Shown in pieces: positions 63,504 to 64,000 of a stretch of DNA of 64,000 nucleotides. Numbering within the stretch: position 1 is the first letter of the stretch; each line of letters begins with the position of its first letter. The stretch spans positions 186,001 to 250,000 of the forward strand of contig JANBRJ010000014.1 in assembly GCA_027577595.1 (NCBI GenBank), in the 5' to 3' direction. The notes beneath the pieces were generated by a model. That model was not told the origin of the DNA. It did no database searches and was given only the letters and a program-made list of their open reading frames with translations. The position numbers were made by a program, and so were the translations under genes. The stretch comes from Coemansia sp. RSA 487 (taxonomy: Eukaryota > Kickxellomycota > Kickxellomycetes > Kickxellales > Kickxellaceae).

Positions 63504-64000
63504 TATAGTAAGTGGTATTTATATTGATATCAGAAAACGCGACCTGCAGCAAGCTTTAAGATAAAGCGAATAGAAATTGGAGACTTTCTTTTTTGAAGAG
63601 AAAAACGCCAGTCAATGTTGTAGCCGATTCTGCTGCCTTTGCATGGGCAAAAGTGGTTTTCTGAAAAACACTGACTAAAATATTACAAAAGCTAGCTATA
63701 TGTGCTTGCTTTCTGGCTTTATATCTTTATAAAAGCGCAGTATTAAAACAGAAATATGCTACGACGAGACCGATTGTTCGTGTGTGTGGTTTATCCCCAC
63801 ATGCCCTTCTTTTCACAAGCCAAAGTTGCGTGCAATTGCGATATATTCATTATATAAAAAGCAATACCATATGAATTAAACATTGAATAAAGAGTAAACA
63901 GTTGGCTCGCGTCTTTATATAATGGAAAACGAGAATGCAAAAAGTATAGATAAAAAATATAATGGAAGAAAAATAAATGTAGCTAAAGTAAAGTGACCAC
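63504..64000. other. AT-rich end of window
   Basis: About 500 bp, very AT-rich, with no open frame of note or recognised element. Confidence 0.4.

Overview
The window looks like a compact nuclear segment of an early-diverging filamentous fungus. The Kickxellomycotina/zoopagomycete range is an inference from gene content, not a proven placement. Fungal or eukaryotic signature genes include a GATA-type regulator, UTP20 (SSU processome), an Mlp1/TPR nuclear-basket protein, an Ede1/Eps15-like endocytic scaffold, an AzgA-type purine permease, a PDH E3-binding protein, and a Hop1-type meiotic axis protein that appears only once its introns are removed. Most genes are single-exon. Where introns can be read they are 107-319 bp with clear donor and acceptor signals. 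Two of the four hop1 introns are GC-AG.

Layout. 0-5.6 kb: the tail of a Q/N-rich protein, an ABCD-like transmembrane-domain protein with no ATPase domain, and a GATA factor. 5.7-10.9 kb: two nearly identical branched-chain aminotransferase genes about 4 kb apart, with coding-like debris between them. 11.3-18.4 kb: a CYSTM microprotein, three tandem paralogues of a DUF4112-like membrane family, a secreted CBM14-like protein and a Dap1/PGRMC-like haem protein. 18.7-32.3 kb: diacylglycerol kinase, a small UBA protein, Ede1-like, hop1 and a secreted Cys-rich protein. 32.8-60.5 kb: two ACSS3-like acyl-CoA synthetases (one probably mitochondrial) bracket UTP20, AzgA, PDX1 and Mlp1/TPR. 60.6-63.5 kb: a decayed neighbourhood with a Tc1/mariner-like inverted-repeat element that also carries the C-terminal end of a Fanzor-type nuclease, followed by a broken MCT-type MFS transporter. 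A shorter relative of the same element, lacking the Fanzor segment, lies at 51.6-52.15 kb.

Functional links. The two BCATs and the two propionyl/acetyl-CoA synthetase-like enzymes fit branched-chain amino acid and short-chain acid metabolism. PDX1 serves mitochondrial pyruvate dehydrogenase. UTP20 and Mlp1/TPR are nuclear housekeeping genes.

The most unusual items are the Fanzor-bearing element with its internally deleted relative, the five-exon HORMA-PHD-winged-helix gene with GC-AG introns, the ATPase-less ABCD-like protein, the local DUF4112 expansion and the patchwork identity of the BCAT copies. I found no convincing tRNA, rRNA or CRISPR feature. All start codons below are ATG.
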